Made by a program: the position numbers and the translations under genes. A stretch of DNA of 6,573 nucleotides from Desulfobulbaceae bacterium UBA5173. GTDB taxonomy: Bacteria > Desulfobacterota > Desulfobulbia > Desulfobulbales > Desulfobulbaceae. The notes below the pieces were generated by a model. That model did not search any database and was not told the origin of the DNA. It saw only the letters and a list, made by a program, of their open reading frames with translations. Location of the stretch: the NCBI GenBank assembly GCA_002413355.1, contig DHWV01000078.1, positions 1-6,573 on the forward strand. Direction: 5' to 3'. Every line of letters begins with the position of its first letter. Positions within the stretch are counted from its first letter, which is position 1. Positions 5,646 through 6,573 of this stretch are shown one piece after another.

Positions 5646-6566
5646 TCATTCCGCTGAAGCCTGATCCAGTGCCATGTCATGCCAGGAAGCCGGATCATTC
5701 AGCGATTCCAAATGGGTGAAAGCCGTAGTGTTTGGCACGGCCTGGCGGAGGTCGGCTTCAATCCGCTCGACCAGTGCATGGCCCTGATGCACCGTCCATG
5801 CGCCAGGAACCAGCACATGCACCGAGACAAAGCGGCGCATCCCTGCCCGGCGTGTGCGGAGGGCGTGGTATTGGATGCCGACGGTCTGCTGGCTGTGCTG
5901 CTCCAACACCCGCTGAATGGCAGCCAGCTCTCCGGCGGGCAGCGCAGTGTCCATCAGGCCCAGCACCGAGCTGCGCACAATGCCGACTCCAGCCCAGATG
6001 ATGTTGCAGGCGACAAGAATGGCAACAAGAGGGTCAAGCTGCTGCCAACCAGTCACCGCGACTGCGCCGACACCGACAAGCACGCCTGCTGATGTCCAGA
6101 CATCCGTCAGCAAGTGCTGGGCATTGGCCTCAAGCGTGATCGAATGATAGCGTTTGCTGGCCTTCAATAAAAAAAGCGCGGTAAAGAGATTCACCAGTGA
6201 GGCGGCGACCGACACCAGCAGGCCAATGCCAATCTGCTCCAGCGGCTTGGGGGCAAAGAGCCGCTGGACAGCGGCCACGCCGATGCTCACCGCCGCGACT
6301 AAGATCAGGATTCCCTCGACACCGCTGGAAAAATATTCTGCCTTGCTGTGGCCGTAAGCATGATCTTCATCGGCTGGCCGCGCCGCTATCGTCAGCATCG
6401 CCAAGGCCATCAACGCCCCGGCGAGATTGACCAGCGATTCCACCGCATCGGAAAGAAGGCCGACTGAACCTGTTAGCAGATACGCGGCAGACTTCAGAGC
6501 AATGGTGATAATGGCGGCGGCAATGGACAGCCAAGCGAAACGGGTGAGCGAGGAATCTGGCGGCAT
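5646..6566 (-). CDS. Cation diffusion facilitator metal exporter
   Basis: A 306-residue transporter of normal length for the CDF family, which exports divalent metals such as zinc, iron or manganese from the cytoplasm by proton antiport. Helices lie at about 12-32, 38-60, 82-102, 112-135, 152-172 and 178-198, followed by a cytoplasmic ferredoxin-like domain. The helix 5 half of the transport site is intact (H151-x3-D155). Helix 2 reads SDAVESLVNLAG, with E43 and N47 where FieF/YiiP has Asp and Asp, so metal preference may differ from the zinc type. D68, H69 and H73 lie in the cytoplasmic loop; H234, H250, H263 and H285 resemble the dimer-domain metal site. Only seven bases precede the ATG and the frame stays open to the window edge, so the start is not fully certain. 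FieF-like, but the substrate cannot be named. Confidence 0.93.
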   Translation of the reverse strand: MPPDSSLTRFAWLSIAAAIITIALKSAAYLLTGSVGLLSDAVESLVNLAGALMALAMLTIAARPADEDHAYGHSKAEYFSSGVEGILILVAAVSIGVAAVQRLFAPKPLEQIGIGLLVSVAASLVNLFTALFLLKASKRYHSITLEANAQHLLTDVWTSAGVLVGVGAVAVTGWQQLDPLVAILVACNIIWAGVGIVRSSVLGLMDTALPAGELAAIQRVLEQHSQQTVGIQYHALRTRRAGMRRFVSVHVLVPGAWTVHQGHALVERIEADLRQAVPNTTAFTHLESLNDPASWHDMALDQASAE

Positions 6567-6573
6567 GGCGGGG

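Overview
The window comes from a Gram-negative bacterium. It carries a lipid A phosphoethanolamine transferase, an outer-membrane beta-barrel protein with a signal peptide, and proteobacterial-style promoter and terminator signals. I cannot fix the genus from the sequence. By eye, most genes are about 55-60% GC; the transferase gene and an insertion-sequence relic are clearly more AT-rich.

All five intact genes lie on the minus strand. In transcription order from the right edge they are: a cation diffusion facilitator metal transporter (6566-5646); a 213-residue outer-membrane beta-barrel protein (5490-4849) with a good sigma70-type promoter and a strong intrinsic terminator; an EptA-type phosphoethanolamine transferase (4751-3132); a 90-residue two-helix DUF350-like membrane protein (3095-2823); and a large composite protein (2799-601) with a signal peptide, two tandem Hint (intein/hedgehog-like) domains, one membrane helix and two Tim44-like domains. 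The last three genes are separated by 36 and 23 bases and may form one transcription unit. It would end at a 15-bp perfect hairpin that includes the last gene's stop codon.

The left 600 bases are a graveyard. They hold the C-terminal end of an IS630-family transposase (minus strand), possibly inside a deleted element flanked by TA dinucleotides. A C-terminal scrap of a histidinol dehydrogenase gene (plus strand) follows. The leftmost 142 bases hold only an unrecognised 40-codon ORF.

The most unusual object is the Hint-Hint-TM-Tim44-Tim44 protein. Both Hint domains keep the N-terminal Cys, the TxxH motif and the terminal His-Asn, but Lys follows each Asn. They are therefore predicted to cleave rather than splice as standard inteins do. 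With its DUF350 neighbour, this protein could be a self-processing envelope system; its function is unknown. The transferase and barrel protein concern the outer membrane, and the metal transporter is probably an independent gene.
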